64,000 nt of DNA from an uncultured SAR116 cluster alpha proteobacterium. Its GTDB lineage: Bacteria > Pseudomonadota > Alphaproteobacteria > Puniceispirillales > Marisalimonadaceae. Made by a program: the position numbers and the translations under genes. The stretch spans positions 17,886 to 81,885 of the forward strand of contig CACJJL010000007.1 of NCBI GenBank assembly GCA_902593735.1, read 5' to 3'. Below are positions 1 through 8,660 of this stretch, in pieces. Under the pieces are notes generated by a model. That model did no database searches. It saw only the letters and a program-made list of their open reading frames with translations, and was not told the DNA's origin. The stretch's first letter is position 1, and each line of letters begins with the position of its first letter.

Positions 1-1
1 G

Positions 2-370
2 ATCAGATTAGTTACTCCAACTACAGATGAAAAAAGACTTAAAAAGATTTTGCTAAATGCTACTGGATTTGTGTATTATGTATCAATAACTGGTATTACT
101 GGCACCCATGCCCCTGATATTGAAAACGTTCAGGAAAATATAAGAAAAATTAAACAGATCACAGACTTACCAATTATTGTTGGATTTGGCATTCGATCAC
201 CAGCTCAAGCAACTTTGATGTCAGAATTATCTGACGGTATTGTTATAGGATCTGCGGTAGTTGATTTAATCAAAAAAACTCTAGATAATGATGTTGTTTC
301 CAGCAGTGAAGACTTAATTACATGTTTAGACTTTACTAAAGATATATCAAAAGCTTTAAAACATAATTAA
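2..370 (+). CDS. trpA: Tryptophan synthase alpha chain, C-terminal part (5' end outside window)
   Basis: This is the last ~122 residues of the alpha subunit, which cleaves indole-3-glycerol phosphate to indole and passes it to TrpB. The frame is open from base 2, and the residues before the first internal TTG (position 50) already match the family (LVTPTTDEKRLKKI), so the gene starts upstream of the window. The motif GFVYYVSITGITG and the phosphate-binding region VGFGIRSP followed by DGIVIGSAVV are typical of the TrpA TIM barrel. It is followed by accD after 47 bp, the usual alphaproteobacterial trpFBA-accD-folC order. Identification is secure; only the start is missing. Confidence 0.96.
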   Translation: MRLVTPTTDEKRLKKILLNATGFVYYVSITGITGTHAPDIENVQENIRKIKQITDLPIIVGFGIRSPAQATLMSELSDGIVIGSAVVDLIKKTLDNDVVSSSEDLITCLDFTKDISKALKHN

Positions 371-417
371 GCCTTATTTATTTGGTAATTTAATGTCACA
401 AAAGAAGGAAATGATAA

Positions 418-1272
418 TTGAATTGGATTAAAGAGACAGTTTTACCTAAGTTTAAAGCTTTTGTTAAAATAAAAGAACCTGAGGAAGTGTTGTGGAGAAA
501 ATGCAAATCTTGTTCTCAAATGATATTTCATAAAGAGTTTACTGCAAATCATAATGTTTGTAAAACATGTGGTTTTCATGATCATTTATCAGCAAAAGAA
601 AGAATTGAGTTTCTTCTTGATAAAGACACCATAGAAAATATCACAATTCCAAAACCAAAATTAGATCCACTTAATTTTAAAGATAAAAAAAAATATAGCG
701 ATAGAATAAAAGATGCTCAAATCAAAACAAAACTAGATGATGCTTTATTGGTCAGTTTCGGATTAATTGATAAAACTCCAGTGATTTTGGCGTGTTTTGA
801 TTTTACGTTTATGGCAGGATCTATGGGTAGATATGTAGGAGATGGATTAATTTTAGCCTCTGAAGAGGCTATAAAAAGAAAATGTTCCCTTATAGTAGTC
901 CCATCTTCAGGAGGTGCAAGAATGCAAGAAGGCATATTTTCTCTAATGCAAATGCCAAGATCAACAATTGCAATTAATAAAATTAAAAAAGCAAAGCTTC
1001 CATATATAGTTTTACATGCAAATCCAACTACTGGAGGTGTTACAGCAAGCTTTGCTATGCTTGGTGATATTCATATTGCAGAACCAGGAGCAATTATTGG
1101 GTTCGCTGGTAGAAGAGTCATAGAAGAGACAGTAAAAGAAAAATTACCTGAAGATTTTCAAACTGCGGAATATTTAAAATCTCATGGTATGATAGATTTG
1201 GTTGTTCCTAGATCCGAACAAAAAATAAAAATTTCAAAACTTTTAAAATCTTTAACTTTTTATTTAAATTAA
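418..1272 (+). CDS. accD: Acetyl-CoA carboxylase, carboxyltransferase beta subunit
   Basis: AccD forms, with AccA, the carboxyltransferase that makes malonyl-CoA for fatty acid synthesis. The N-terminus carries a four-cysteine zinc ribbon (C29, C32, C48, C51), followed by the crotonase-fold carboxyltransferase domain with the motifs SSGGARMQEG and NPTTGGVTASFAMLGD. Length (284 aa) is normal. The start is a TTG: no in-frame ATG precedes the zinc ribbon, the overlapping ATG at 411 is out of frame and closes at once, and an AAGGAA ribosome site lies 7-12 bases upstream. It sits between trpA and folC on the same strand and is probably co-transcribed with them. Confidence 0.97.
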   Translation: MNWIKETVLPKFKAFVKIKEPEEVLWRKCKSCSQMIFHKEFTANHNVCKTCGFHDHLSAKERIEFLLDKDTIENITIPKPKLDPLNFKDKKKYSDRIKDAQIKTKLDDALLVSFGLIDKTPVILACFDFTFMAGSMGRYVGDGLILASEEAIKRKCSLIVVPSSGGARMQEGIFSLMQMPRSTIAINKIKKAKLPYIVLHANPTTGGVTASFAMLGDIHIAEPGAIIGFAGRRVIEETVKEKLPEDFQTAEYLKSHGMIDLVVPRSEQKIKISKLLKSLTFYLN

Positions 1273-1294
1273 CACTACTAAATTTTAATTTAAA

Positions 1295-2527
1295 TTGAGT
1301 AATACTAAAAACAAATTATTTTTAACCTTAAATAGGATGTTTGATTTACATCCAAAACTTATAGATTTTGATCTTAAAAGATTAAAAGATCTAATGAATA
1401 AATTTGACAATCCACAAAATACGCTAAACAACGTAATACATATAGCTGGGACAAATGGTAAAGGCTCAACTGCATCATTCTTAAAAGAAATTTTAGAAGC
1501 TCATGATTTGTCAGTTAATATATATACTTCTCCTCATTTAATAAATTTTAATGAACGAATTAGAATAAACAAAAAATTAATTTCAGATAAAGATTTAATA
1601 AATATATTAGAGGAAGTTGAGTTAAAAAATAATCGTAATCCAATAACATTTTTTGAAATTACTACAGCAGCAGCTTTTATCGCTTTTAAACGGTTTCCTA
1701 CTGATATTAATATTTTTGAGACTGGGATGGGTGGGAGATTAGATGCGACAAATATTATAGAAAATAAAAAGCTTACTATAATAACTAAAATAGGCTTGGA
1801 TCATGAAGAATTTTTAGGAAAAAATATTGAAAAAATAGCAAAAGAGAAAGCAGGAATTTTAAGAAAAAATATACCCGTAATTATTGCTAAACAGAGTAAA
1901 GATAAAGCAATGAAAACACTAGTTCATGCTGCAAAAGAATTAAATTCAATACCAATCGAGATAAAAAGAATTTCAAAAAATACAAAATTAAGTTTAGTTG
2001 GTGACTTTCAATACGAAAATGCATCAACAGCATTTACAGCTGCTAAATTTTTAATACCATCGATGTCCATATATAAAGTAAGGCATGCACTTGCAAAAAC
2101 CTCTTGGCCCGGCAGAATTCAAAAATTAAATGATGGTAAGATTTTCAATCTCAGAAAAAATGTTACTATAATTGATGGATCACATAATCAAGATGGTGCA
2201 ATTGTTCTTGATGAATATTTGACTAAAAATTCATTGGGTAAATGGAACATAATTATTGGTATGTTAAATAACAGAGAAGTAAAAGATTTCGTCAAAATTT
2301 TTAAAAACCACATCAATCAAATTTATGCAATTACTATTCCTGATAAAAATTCATATTCAGCTCTAGATATAAAATATAAATTAGATACATTAGGTTTTGA
2401 AACAAATGTTTCAAACAGTTTTGAAGAAGCTCTTAAAAAGGCCGACAATAAAATACCATTATTAATTACTGGATCTTTATATTTAGCAGGTCATGCATTA
2501 AAATTTAACAAAACTATAATTGATTAG
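1295..2527 (+). CDS. folC: Bifunctional folylpolyglutamate / dihydrofolate synthase
   Basis: FolC adds L-glutamate to dihydropteroate and extends the polyglutamate tail of folates. The Mur-ligase-like ATP site GTNGKGST lies at residues 52-59, and the downstream TKIGLDHEEFLG and KEKAGI segments carry the conserved His and Lys of the central domain; the C-terminal domain has IIDGSHNQDG. At 410 aa it is a usual length. TTG is the best start because the family begins about 15 residues before the RMFDLHPK segment; the in-frame ATG at 1337 is the alternative. It ends 4 bases into the convergent trxA gene. Confidence 0.95.
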   Translation: MSNTKNKLFLTLNRMFDLHPKLIDFDLKRLKDLMNKFDNPQNTLNNVIHIAGTNGKGSTASFLKEILEAHDLSVNIYTSPHLINFNERIRINKKLISDKDLINILEEVELKNNRNPITFFEITTAAAFIAFKRFPTDINIFETGMGGRLDATNIIENKKLTIITKIGLDHEEFLGKNIEKIAKEKAGILRKNIPVIIAKQSKDKAMKTLVHAAKELNSIPIEIKRISKNTKLSLVGDFQYENASTAFTAAKFLIPSMSIYKVRHALAKTSWPGRIQKLNDGKIFNLRKNVTIIDGSHNQDGAIVLDEYLTKNSLGKWNIIIGMLNNREVKDFVKIFKNHINQIYAITIPDKNSYSALDIKYKLDTLGFETNVSNSFEEALKKADNKIPLLITGSLYLAGHALKFNKTIID

Positions 2528-2844
2528 ATTGTATCTTTAATCCATGTCTCAAGAGCCGATTTTGGAAGAGCTCCCATCTTCTCAGATATTTTTTCTCCAT
2601 CTTTAAATATCATTAAAGCAGGAATACTTCTTATACTGTATGCTTGAGATGTTGACGGATTTTCATCAACATTAATTTTTACAACTTTTAATTTGTTACT
2701 CATTTCTTCAGATAATTCTTCTAAGGAAGGTGCAATTGCTTTGCAAGGTCCGCACCACTCAGCCCAAAAATCTACTAACACAGGTTCTTTAGCTTCTAAT
2801 ACATCTGCTTTAAAGTTTTGATCATTTGTTTTATTTGTAGCCAT
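2524..2844 (-). CDS. trxA: Thioredoxin
   Basis: A 106-residue thioredoxin with the redox centre WCGPC (Cys31/Cys34) and the cis-proline loop IRSIPALMIFKDG. It reduces cytoplasmic protein disulfides and serves ribonucleotide reductase and similar enzymes. An AGGAG-type ribosome site lies just upstream of the ATG. Its 3' end overlaps the convergent folC end by 4 bp. In many alphaproteobacteria trxA lies between folC and addA; here the next upstream gene is sbcB instead. Confidence 0.97.
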   Translation of the reverse strand: MATNKTNDQNFKADVLEAKEPVLVDFWAEWCGPCKAIAPSLEELSEEMSNKLKVVKINVDENPSTSQAYSIRSIPALMIFKDGEKISEKMGALPKSALETWIKDTI

Positions 2845-2876
2845 TTTAATATCTCCTTAGTTAACAAAGTTTAAAT

Positions 2877-4286
2877 TCATTGGTACTGCTTTTCAAGATC
2901 TTGTAGAAAGTGATCCCAATCTTCCAAGAATAACAACTTTTCATCATTACCTTGTCTTTCAAATTCTTCACGTAAATTATCCAGCTCATGATATGCCTTA
3001 GGAATTGTATTCCACTTTTCATTGTCAGTACTTAAAATCTGATTGGCAATAATCTTATGGATATTTTCATAGTCAGATTTAGGAAGTATATGAGGCATCT
3101 CTTCATAAATTAACAGTTGAGCAAAATATTTATAACGTTTATCTTTAAACTGATTTGAAATATAAAATCTTTCTTCCCAATCAGCATTATGAAAATCAAT
3201 CATTTTCGATTTTTCGTGATTGTCAGGGAAACCACCAGAATAAATACTTTCTTCGGGCATTACATCAATCTGTGATTTAGTCATTTGTTTTGTCTCATAT
3301 TCTTCAAAAAGAATTGTTTGAATTTTATTTTTAAAATCAGAACTTTGTTTAATAATTTCTGCTCTGTGAGTTAAAACTTCCATCCCAATTGATTGATACA
3401 CTGGTATTTTATCAACAACGCTTGAATCTAATAATATAGGATTTTTATTATTTTTGATTTCTTTAATTAATTTAGGTTTTTGTTTCATTTTAATTTTTAA
3501 ATCTTTAATAGACATATCAATATAATCAAGTGGATCGTGTAGTAAATCAAAACATTGAGGATAATTAAATTGATTCTTGCAAATGTAAGTAACAGCATGT
3601 ACGTTATATTTTCCAAAAAGATATTCGTCCATACAAACAATGTTATTTTGAATTAGGAAATTATCTACATCTATTTTATTATTATTTTTAAGCGCAGCAT
3701 TCCAAATTTTGTTAGAACTTTTCTGTAAAATTTTAGCAATTTCTAAAGTTGCATCTACATCACCCATAGCATCATGAGCATTGTGAACAATATTATTAAG
3801 TTCAGTTAAAACATCTAATTTAAAGATTTGATTCCCCTTTTCATTAATTCCAACTTTTAAACAATCAGGAAAATAAAATTTAGATGCTCTAGTTATGCCA
3901 ATGACATCAGCTCTTCTATTACCATTAAATTGGGTTAAATAGGGCTCAAAAAGAGTTTTAAAGAAATTTTTTCTAATAAATTCTTCATCAAAATTTATTG
4001 AATTGTATCCAACAAAAATTGCTGGTGACCATTTTTTAAATGTTTTTTCTATTTTTTTTGTTAACTCATAATGTGACAAATTTACATTTTTTAAAATTTC
4101 AACAGATGTTTTGTTTACGATCAATGCTTCAGGATAAGGTACTAAACCTTTTTTTAATCGACATCTTTCTTCAAATTTGTCAATAACATTAAATTTATCA
4201 TCGGTAAGTATAGCTGCCACTTGAATAATTTGATCCCAAGAAGAATTTCTTCCTGTAGTTTCTAAATCATAGAAGACATAATTCAA
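2877..4286 (-). CDS. sbcB: Exodeoxyribonuclease I
   Basis: Exonuclease I degrades single-stranded DNA 3' to 5' and acts in recombination and mismatch repair. The DEDDh nuclease domain opens the protein (acidic residues D7 and E9 in DLETTG; later NAHDAMGDVDATLE with the conserved His and Asp), and the C-terminal half contains the ExoI-type SH3-like and helical regions. Length (469 aa) is close to the E. coli enzyme. The start is TTG; there is no in-frame ATG before the first catalytic motif. Gene position is unusual: it occupies the place where addB/addA are found between trxA and tsaE in many alphaproteobacteria. Confidence 0.9.
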   Translation of the reverse strand: MNYVFYDLETTGRNSSWDQIIQVAAILTDDKFNVIDKFEERCRLKKGLVPYPEALIVNKTSVEILKNVNLSHYELTKKIEKTFKKWSPAIFVGYNSINFDEEFIRKNFFKTLFEPYLTQFNGNRRADVIGITRASKFYFPDCLKVGINEKGNQIFKLDVLTELNNIVHNAHDAMGDVDATLEIAKILQKSSNKIWNAALKNNNKIDVDNFLIQNNIVCMDEYLFGKYNVHAVTYICKNQFNYPQCFDLLHDPLDYIDMSIKDLKIKMKQKPKLIKEIKNNKNPILLDSSVVDKIPVYQSIGMEVLTHRAEIIKQSSDFKNKIQTILFEEYETKQMTKSQIDVMPEESIYSGGFPDNHEKSKMIDFHNADWEERFYISNQFKDKRYKYFAQLLIYEEMPHILPKSDYENIHKIIANQILSTDNEKWNTIPKAYHELDNLREEFERQGNDEKLLFLEDWDHFLQDLEKQYQ

Positions 4287-4304
4287 ATTATTGACCTCAC
4301 AAAA

Positions 4305-4789
4305 CTAAAAAGCACTTAAATGTTTAATTTTATTATCCCATTTTTTTGAACCAGATAAAGAAATTTTTCTATATTCAGATAAATTACTTTGATTATTCTT
4401 TATAATCTCAATATTAAGGTTCAAGGGATCAAATTGACTTAATTCATGACTAAATTTTGGCCACTCAATAAAAATAATTTTTTTTTTAAGTCCTCAAAAA
4501 TACCAATCTCATCTAATTCTTCAAAACTATTAATCCTATAAAAATCACAATGCCAGATTTCTTCATTTTGTTGAAATGGATATGTTTGAACAATATTAAA
4601 TGTAGGACTAACAACTTCATTAATTTTTGTTAAATTATTTATTATTGATTTACATAAAAATGTTTTACCAACACCTAAATCGCCATCAAATGTAATCAGA
4701 TCATTTAGCGAAAATAACTTTGCTAATTGTATACCAAAGTTATGCATTTCAGTTTTAGATTTAATCGCTATTTCTAATAACAATTTCAT
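4305..4789 (-). pseudogene. tsaE: tRNA threonylcarbamoyladenosine ATPase TsaE, reading frame broken at an A10 run
   Basis: TsaE is the small P-loop ATPase needed with TsaB/TsaD for the t6A37 modification of tRNAs reading ANN codons, which is normally essential. The open frame (4439-4789, 116 aa) has Walker A GDLGVGKT (residues 36-43), SPTFNIVQ and HCDFYRINSFEELDEIG, but ends in a non-family tail after a run of ten A. If one more A is read at that run (plus-strand T10, about 4478-4487), translation continues with KKKIIFIEWPKFSHEL and about 55 more residues to a TAG at 4305-4307. IEWP is the diagnostic C-terminal TsaE motif. The gene may be rescued by transcript slippage, truly broken, or miscalled by one base; I cannot tell which. 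Confidence 0.88.
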
Positions 4790-4792
4790 AAA

Positions 4793-6184
4793 TTAGTATC
4801 TATAATTGTCTGATTTAAAAGGTCCTTGTACTGGAACACCTATGTACTCAGCTTGTTCATAAGAAAGTTTACTTAAAGTTGCACCAACTTTGTCAAGATG
4901 TAATTTAGCAACTTTTTCATCTAAATGTCTTGGTAAGGTATATACCTTATTTTCATAATTTTCTGGCTTTTCCCATAACTCTATTTGTGCAAGTACTTGA
5001 TTAGTAAAAGAAGCACTCATAACAAAACTAGGATGGCCAGTAGCACATCCTAGGTTTACCAATCTTCCTTTTGCTAAAACTATTAAACGCTTTCCATCTT
5101 GAAACTCAACCTCATCCACTTGAGGCTTAACCTCTGACCATTTCATATTTTGAAGTGACTCAACTTGAATTTCAGAATCAAAATGACCGATGTTACACAC
5201 GATAGCTCTGTCTTTCATTTCTCTCATATGGTCCACAGTAATAACATCTTTATTACCAGTTGCTGTTACAAATATATCTCCTCTAGAACATGCCTCTTCC
5301 ATAGAACACACTTCGTATCCTTCCATTGCAGCTTGTAATGCACAAATAGGGTCAATTTCAGTTACAATTACTCTAGCCCCACCTTGACGAAGTGATGCAG
5401 CAGATCCTTTACCAACGTCACCATAACCTGCAACCACTGCAACTTTACCAGATAACATTACATCAGTGGCTCTTCTAATGCCATCTACTAAAGATTCTCT
5501 ACATCCATAAAGATTATCAAATTTAGATTTTGTGACTGAATCGTTCACATTAATTGCTGGAAAAGGAAGATCACCTTTTTCTGCCATTTGATATAATCTA
5601 AGGACACCTGTAGTTGTTTCTTCAGTAACGCCTTTTATACTATTTTTAACTTTAGTGAACCACCCTGGAGAACTTTCAAGTCTGGATAAAATTTGTGCCT
5701 TAAGAGCTTCTTCTTCTTCATTAGCGGGGTTAGTTAATACTTTATCACCACTTTCTGCTTTAGCACCTAATATAATATATAAAGTTGCGTCACCGCCATC
5801 ATCTAATATCATATTCGCAACAGTATTATCTGACCAAGTAAATATTTGATCTACATAATTCCAATATTCTTTTAAAGTTTCTCCTTTTTTCGCAAAAACT
5901 GAAATGTTTTGTTTTGCAATTGCTGCTGCTGCGTGATCTTGAGTTGAAAAAATATTACAGCTTGCCCATCTAACACTAGCCCCAAGACTTGTTAACGTTT
6001 CTATAAGAACTGCTGTTTGAATTGTCATATGAAGACAACCCGCAATCCTAGTACCTTTTAATGGTTTATCGTTTGAAAACAGTTCTCTACATGCTATTAA
6101 TCCTGGCATTTCAGTCTCAGCAATTGAGATTTCTTTTCTTCCCCATTCAGCAAGATTTATATCTGTTATTGAATAATCATTCAT
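4793..6184 (-). CDS. ahcY: Adenosylhomocysteinase (S-adenosyl-L-homocysteine hydrolase)
   Basis: The enzyme hydrolyses S-adenosylhomocysteine to homocysteine and adenosine, recycling the product of methylation reactions. Seen in sequence: the NAD site [20 protein letters not shown], the substrate region [16 protein letters not shown], and the C-terminal NYRY motif in the form DNYRY that closes the tetramer. The insertion [20 protein letters not shown] is typical of the bacterial long form. I chose the ATG at 6184 over the in-frame ATG at 6196 because GAGGG (6190-6194) is placed 5 bases before it and the family starts near [17 protein letters not shown]. It lies 3 bp upstream of tsaE, likely one transcript. 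Confidence 0.97.
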   Translation of the reverse strand: MNDYSITDINLAEWGRKEISIAETEMPGLIACRELFSNDKPLKGTRIAGCLHMTIQTAVLIETLTSLGASVRWASCNIFSTQDHAAAAIAKQNISVFAKKGETLKEYWNYVDQIFTWSDNTVANMILDDGGDATLYIILGAKAESGDKVLTNPANEEEEALKAQILSRLESSPGWFTKVKNSIKGVTEETTTGVLRLYQMAEKGDLPFPAINVNDSVTKSKFDNLYGCRESLVDGIRRATDVMLSGKVAVVAGYGDVGKGSAASLRQGGARVIVTEIDPICALQAAMEGYEVCSMEEACSRGDIFVTATGNKDVITVDHMREMKDRAIVCNIGHFDSEIQVESLQNMKWSEVKPQVDEVEFQDGKRLIVLAKGRLVNLGCATGHPSFVMSASFTNQVLAQIELWEKPENYENKVYTLPRHLDEKVAKLHLDKVGATLSKLSYEQAEYIGVPVQGPFKSDNYRY

Positions 6185-6189
6185 AGCAA

Positions 6190-6194
6190 CCCTC
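6190..6194 (-). promoter_or_regulatory. Shine-Dalgarno sequence that decides the ahcY start
   Basis: On the minus strand GAGGG is followed by five bases and ATG (6184). This favours the second in-frame ATG over the first at 6196, which would place the ribosome site inside the coding sequence. Confidence 0.6.
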
Positions 6195-6261
6195 ATTTAA
6201 TTTAATCATTCTATAACATTTAAAATTACTCATTTAAAGCTTGAATTGATGTATTTAAAAA

Positions 6262-7866
6262 TTAAGTTTTGACTTCTGGAAAAGAAACTTTAACACTTCC
6301 ACCTAGACATTCATTCTTTTGATTTAAACGATTTAATGCCTTTATTAATCCACCATGTGCTTCAACGATCTGTTTTGAGATAGATAATCCCAAACCAGAA
6401 TGATTACCAAATTTTTCATTTTTAGGTCTGTCTGTATAAAATCTGTCAAAAACCTTTTTCAGAGACCCTTTAGAAAAACCCGGCCCATTATCTTCAACAG
6501 TAATAGTTACATTTTCTAAATTTTTTTCTATTCGAATATTTATAAAATTATTTCCCTTTGAAAACGAAGCAGCATTTTGTATCAAATTGTCAAAAACTTG
6601 AGCAATCTTATTTTCATCACCTAAAATATAAATGTCCTCAGTGTGCTTTAGAAGATTAATTTTTGACATTATTGTAGTTGATCTTATATCAACAAGAGTT
6701 TCAAGAAGCTTTGAAATATTTATTTCTTTAATTTCTATTCTTGACAATTCAGCATCTAATCTTGAGGCAGCAGAAATATCATTGATCAATCTATCTATTC
6801 TTTCTACATCATTTTGTATTACTTTTATTAATTTTTTTTGCTCACTCAAACTTCTAACTTTTGTAATTGTTTCAGAAGCTGACCTAACAGACGTTATTGG
6901 ATTTTTTAACTCGTGAGCAACGTCAGCAGCAAACTCTGCAATATGATCAATTCTTTTTTGTAACTCATTAGTCATTTTAAAAAAAGATTGGGCTAAATTA
7001 CCTATTTCATCTTTCCTATTTCTAAATTTATTTAAGTTAAATGTTTTTAGTGTTTTATCCTCAGCAATTTTATCTGCTTCATTAGATAAACTCACTATAG
7101 GATTTGTAATTGATCTCCCAAAATAAATAGCAAGAGCAACTGTTGCCAACAAAATAAGACCAAACGCCTTAAAAAGCTCAGTTTCTAAGTCAACTAATTC
7201 TTGTTCAATCTTTTTTCCTGAAACAGAAAGAAGAACAGCTCCTCTTACCATTCGAATGTTTTTAATTGGTATAGCTACAGACAAATAAAGTTTACCATTA
7301 TCATCTTGTCGTAAGATTTTTTGAGTCCTCCCTTTTAGAGCCATAATAACTTCTGGGAAGTCTTCAAATGAGAAAATTGTATCATCTCTGTAAAGAGGTA
7401 GGTCAAGAGGTTTTGAAATTAAATTTGAAAATAAAGAGACAAATTGTGTTAGAGTATTTTTTATGGAAAATCCATTGTCAACAGCTGGTAACGGGCTCAC
7501 TTTAACAAAAGGACTGTACTTCATACTTGATTTTGTATCTGCTATTAAATTTCCATACATATTAAAGAGTCTTGCTCTTATACTAGACCCATATTCGACC
7601 TTTGGAATAAGACTTTGAAGAGCTGGACTTGATATTTGATTATTCTGGATTAAGCCATACTGATTTTCTGCTAATGCAAGTGCTTTAGTAAGCGTTAATC
7701 CTTGTCTTTCAATGGCTACGAATTCAGACTTAATTAAAATATCTTGATACTTATTAAAATAAATTAAGATAATTGGGTATAATATTACAGGTAATAATAT
7801 TATAAATAGTATCCTCATTTTTAGAGGAAAATATAACTTTTCAAATTTTCTAAAAATAAATTTCAA
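6262..7866 (-). CDS. chvG: Membrane sensor histidine kinase, ChvG/ExoS family
   Basis: An inner-membrane kinase of 534 aa with two membrane helices (about residues 19-37 and 233-250) flanking a periplasmic sensor domain of roughly 195 residues, then HAMP, a HisKA dimerisation domain with the phospho-acceptor His318 in ADVAHELKNP, and an ATPase domain with N box (NLIQNAASFS) and G boxes (VEDNGPGFS, SGLGLSI). In alphaproteobacteria ChvG responds to acidity or envelope stress and phosphorylates ChvI. It follows chvI by 3 bp, so the pair is co-expressed. The hprK/ptsH genes often found next to chvG in relatives are absent. Confidence 0.88.
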   Translation of the reverse strand: MKFIFRKFEKLYFPLKMRILFIILLPVILYPIILIYFNKYQDILIKSEFVAIERQGLTLTKALALAENQYGLIQNNQISSPALQSLIPKVEYGSSIRARLFNMYGNLIADTKSSMKYSPFVKVSPLPAVDNGFSIKNTLTQFVSLFSNLISKPLDLPLYRDDTIFSFEDFPEVIMALKGRTQKILRQDDNGKLYLSVAIPIKNIRMVRGAVLLSVSGKKIEQELVDLETELFKAFGLILLATVALAIYFGRSITNPIVSLSNEADKIAEDKTLKTFNLNKFRNRKDEIGNLAQSFFKMTNELQKRIDHIAEFAADVAHELKNPITSVRSASETITKVRSLSEQKKLIKVIQNDVERIDRLINDISAASRLDAELSRIEIKEINISKLLETLVDIRSTTIMSKINLLKHTEDIYILGDENKIAQVFDNLIQNAASFSKGNNFINIRIEKNLENVTITVEDNGPGFSKGSLKKVFDRFYTDRPKNEKFGNHSGLGLSISKQIVEAHGGLIKALNRLNQKNECLGGSVKVSFPEVKT

Positions 7867-7869
7867 CTT

Positions 7870-8559
7870 TTATAAGTCTCTATATCTATAGCCCACACCA
7901 TACAATGTTTCGATATGATCAAAATTTTTGTCAAAAACTCTAAATTTTCTTCTCATTCTTTTAATATGACTGTCAATTGTTCTATCATCCACATATATAG
8001 TTTCACCATACGCTGTATCAATTAGTTGGTCTCTATTTTTCACTATTCCTGGCCTTTGAGCTAAGGAATATAGAATTAAAAATTCAGTAACTGTAAGTCT
8101 TATTTCTTCACCTTTCCATTTACAAAGATGTCTATCTGGATCAAGTGATAAATCATTTCTTTGAATTAATTTATCTGAAACGTCATTACTTTTATACATA
8201 CTTCGCCTCAGTACGGCTCTTATTCTTTCAATCAAAAGCTTTTGGGAAAATGGCTTAGTAATATAATCATCAGCTCCCATTCGAAGTCCGATTGCTTCAT
8301 CAATTTCATCATCTTTGCTGGTTAAAAAAATTACAGGAACGTCATTTGTTTCTCTAAGTTTTTTTAAAACTTCCATACCGTCAAGTTTTGGCATTTTAAT
8401 ATCTAATATTACTATATTAGGCGTATTCCTTTGAAGCGCTATTAGACCTTGTTCACTATCATTATAAGTTTCAATTACCCAGCCTTCAGCTTTTAAAGCC
8501 ACCGAAACTGATGTTAAAATATTATTATCATCATCAATAAGAATTATTTTTTCGCTCAT
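7870..8559 (-). CDS. chvI: Response regulator, ChvI family (OmpR type)
   Basis: A 229-aa OmpR/PhoB-type regulator. The receiver domain has the acidic pair D10/D11, the phospho-acceptor Asp53 in [10 protein letters not shown] and the conserved Thr/Lys ([16 protein letters not shown]). The C-terminal winged helix DNA-binding domain includes [18 protein letters not shown] and [17 protein letters not shown], close to ChvI proteins. It is the partner of the kinase gene 3 bp downstream. A regulon cannot be read from this window. Confidence 0.9.
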   Translation of the reverse strand: MSEKIILIDDDNNILTSVSVALKAEGWVIETYNDSEQGLIALQRNTPNIVILDIKMPKLDGMEVLKKLRETNDVPVIFLTSKDDEIDEAIGLRMGADDYITKPFSQKLLIERIRAVLRRSMYKSNDVSDKLIQRNDLSLDPDRHLCKWKGEEIRLTVTEFLILYSLAQRPGIVKNRDQLIDTAYGETIYVDDRTIDSHIKRMRRKFRVFDKNFDHIETLYGVGYRYRDL

Positions 8560-8660
8560 GCTTTTGCCTGTATTTTTATTAAAATTAATTTACATAGTGA
8601 TTTGAGTAGAAAATTTAGTTTTATTCAAGGCTAAATTAAGTTAATTTATGTTTATAATAT

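Noticed and set aside
6197..6261. Possible SAM/SAH riboswitch upstream of ahcY
   Set aside because: The gap is only about 65-75 bp, AT-rich and lacks the conserved core or stems of known SAH or SAM riboswitches.
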